DNA of 22,167 nucleotides, taken from the NCBI RefSeq assembly GCF_042686125.1, contig NZ_JBHUOV010000013.1:1-22167 (forward strand). The letters are read 5' to 3'. The notes under the pieces are model-generated. The model was not told where the DNA came from. It worked only from the letters and a program-made list of their open reading frames with translations, and ran no database searches. The translations under genes were made by a program, and so were the position numbers. This stretch comes from Oceanihabitans iliipiscarium (GTDB lineage Bacteria; Bacteroidota; Bacteroidia; Flavobacteriales; Flavobacteriaceae). Below are positions 22,112 through 22,167 of the stretch, one piece after another. Numbering within the stretch: position 1 is the stretch's first letter; each line of letters begins with the position of its first letter.

Positions 22112-22167
22112 AACGTGTTCGTGTATGATTTTTTGCGGATTGAGCCGAAGCTATTTTAGCTTTGGAT
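22112..22167 (-). repeat. attC-like site 22, family A, truncated by window edge
   Basis: Only the left end (AAC-GTGTT-CGTGTAT) and the first arm of the GCCGAAGCTATTTTAGCTTTGG hairpin are present. It shows that the array continues beyond the window towards higher coordinates, which is upstream for the genes. Confidence 0.85.

Larger units (their letters stand above)
1..22167 (-). mobile_element. Integron-like gene cassette array (22 cassettes)
   Basis: The window consists of 22 units, each holding one to three minus-strand genes between two copies of a structured site with fixed ends (AAC...GTT). For nearly every unit the 9-10 bp at its left end (GTT+7) are the reverse complement of those at its right end (7+AAC), and each gene has its own arm sequence. 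Examples are GTTGGTGGTA for the FRG cassette, GTTGCCATTA for the sigma-factor cassette and GTTATATGCA for the HEPN cassette. In classical integrons the cassette's GTTRRRY and RYYYAAC boxes are complementary in the same way, so an attC-type recombination origin is inferred. No integrase, attI or leader promoter lies in the window. The mechanism is inference; the repeated architecture is seen directly. Confidence 0.85.

Noticed and set aside
1..22167. CRISPR array
   Set aside because: Repeats are 123-200 bp and the units between them are 440-1580 bp with genes; there is no short regular spacer pattern and no cas gene.
1..22167. tRNA, rRNA, retron or diversity-generating retroelement
   Set aside because: No tRNA-like cloverleaf, rRNA sequence or reverse transcriptase motif (YxDD) was seen; variation in DUF6090 tails does not follow an A-specific template pattern that could be recognised.

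Overview
The window looks like chromosomal DNA of a marine-type Flavobacteriia/Bacteroidota member. It is AT-rich, starts lack strong Shine-Dalgarno sites, there are several short lipoproteins, and seven genes have the N-terminus typical of the flavobacterial DUF6090 family. No rRNA, tRNA, integrase, transposase or core metabolic operon is visible.

The whole window is one array of 22 gene cassettes, every gene on the minus strand, separated by 23 copies (first and last cut by the window edges) of a structured site of about 123-200 bp. On the + strand each site begins AAC-(5 nt)-CGTGTAT and ends ATACACG-(2 nt)-GTT. The interiors fall into at least five families (called A-E here) that keep hairpins although the sequence changes. 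The bases just outside the AAC/GTT ends do not match across a site. They match, as reverse complements and usually for exactly 10 bp (GTT plus seven bases), across the enclosed gene. This is the arrangement expected of integron gene cassettes, where the 5' and 3' R-box arms of one cassette pair in the excised circle. It is not what insertion-element target duplications give. The array is therefore best read as an integron-like (attC-like) cassette array with unusually long sites and 10-bp arms; the recombinase and attI are outside the window.

Cargo from left to right: a lipoprotein; two DUF6090 membrane proteins; an antibiotic-biosynthesis-monooxygenase-like protein; a large lipoprotein with a TIKI/ChaN/EreA-like domain; an FRG-domain protein; a HEPN (AbiU2-like) protein; DUF6090; a second, secreted EreA/TIKI-like protein; an ECF sigma factor with a membrane partner and a tiny third ORF; an Imm70 immunity protein; a lipoprotein; a DUF6705-like secreted protein; a secreted alpha/beta hydrolase; a ParE-type toxin-antitoxin pair; two DUF6090 genes; a small membrane protein preceded by a frameshifted ORF; an epoxide-hydrolase-like enzyme; an unknown Cys-containing protein; and two more DUF6090 genes.

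The cassettes do not form a pathway. They are independent accessory functions with a bias to defence/immunity (FRG, HEPN, Imm70, toxin-antitoxin) and to the cell envelope. The seven DUF6090 cassettes share gene ends, N-terminal membrane anchor and arm sequence but have divergent C-terminal domains and different site families, so the array seems to amplify and diversify one envelope-anchored protein type.
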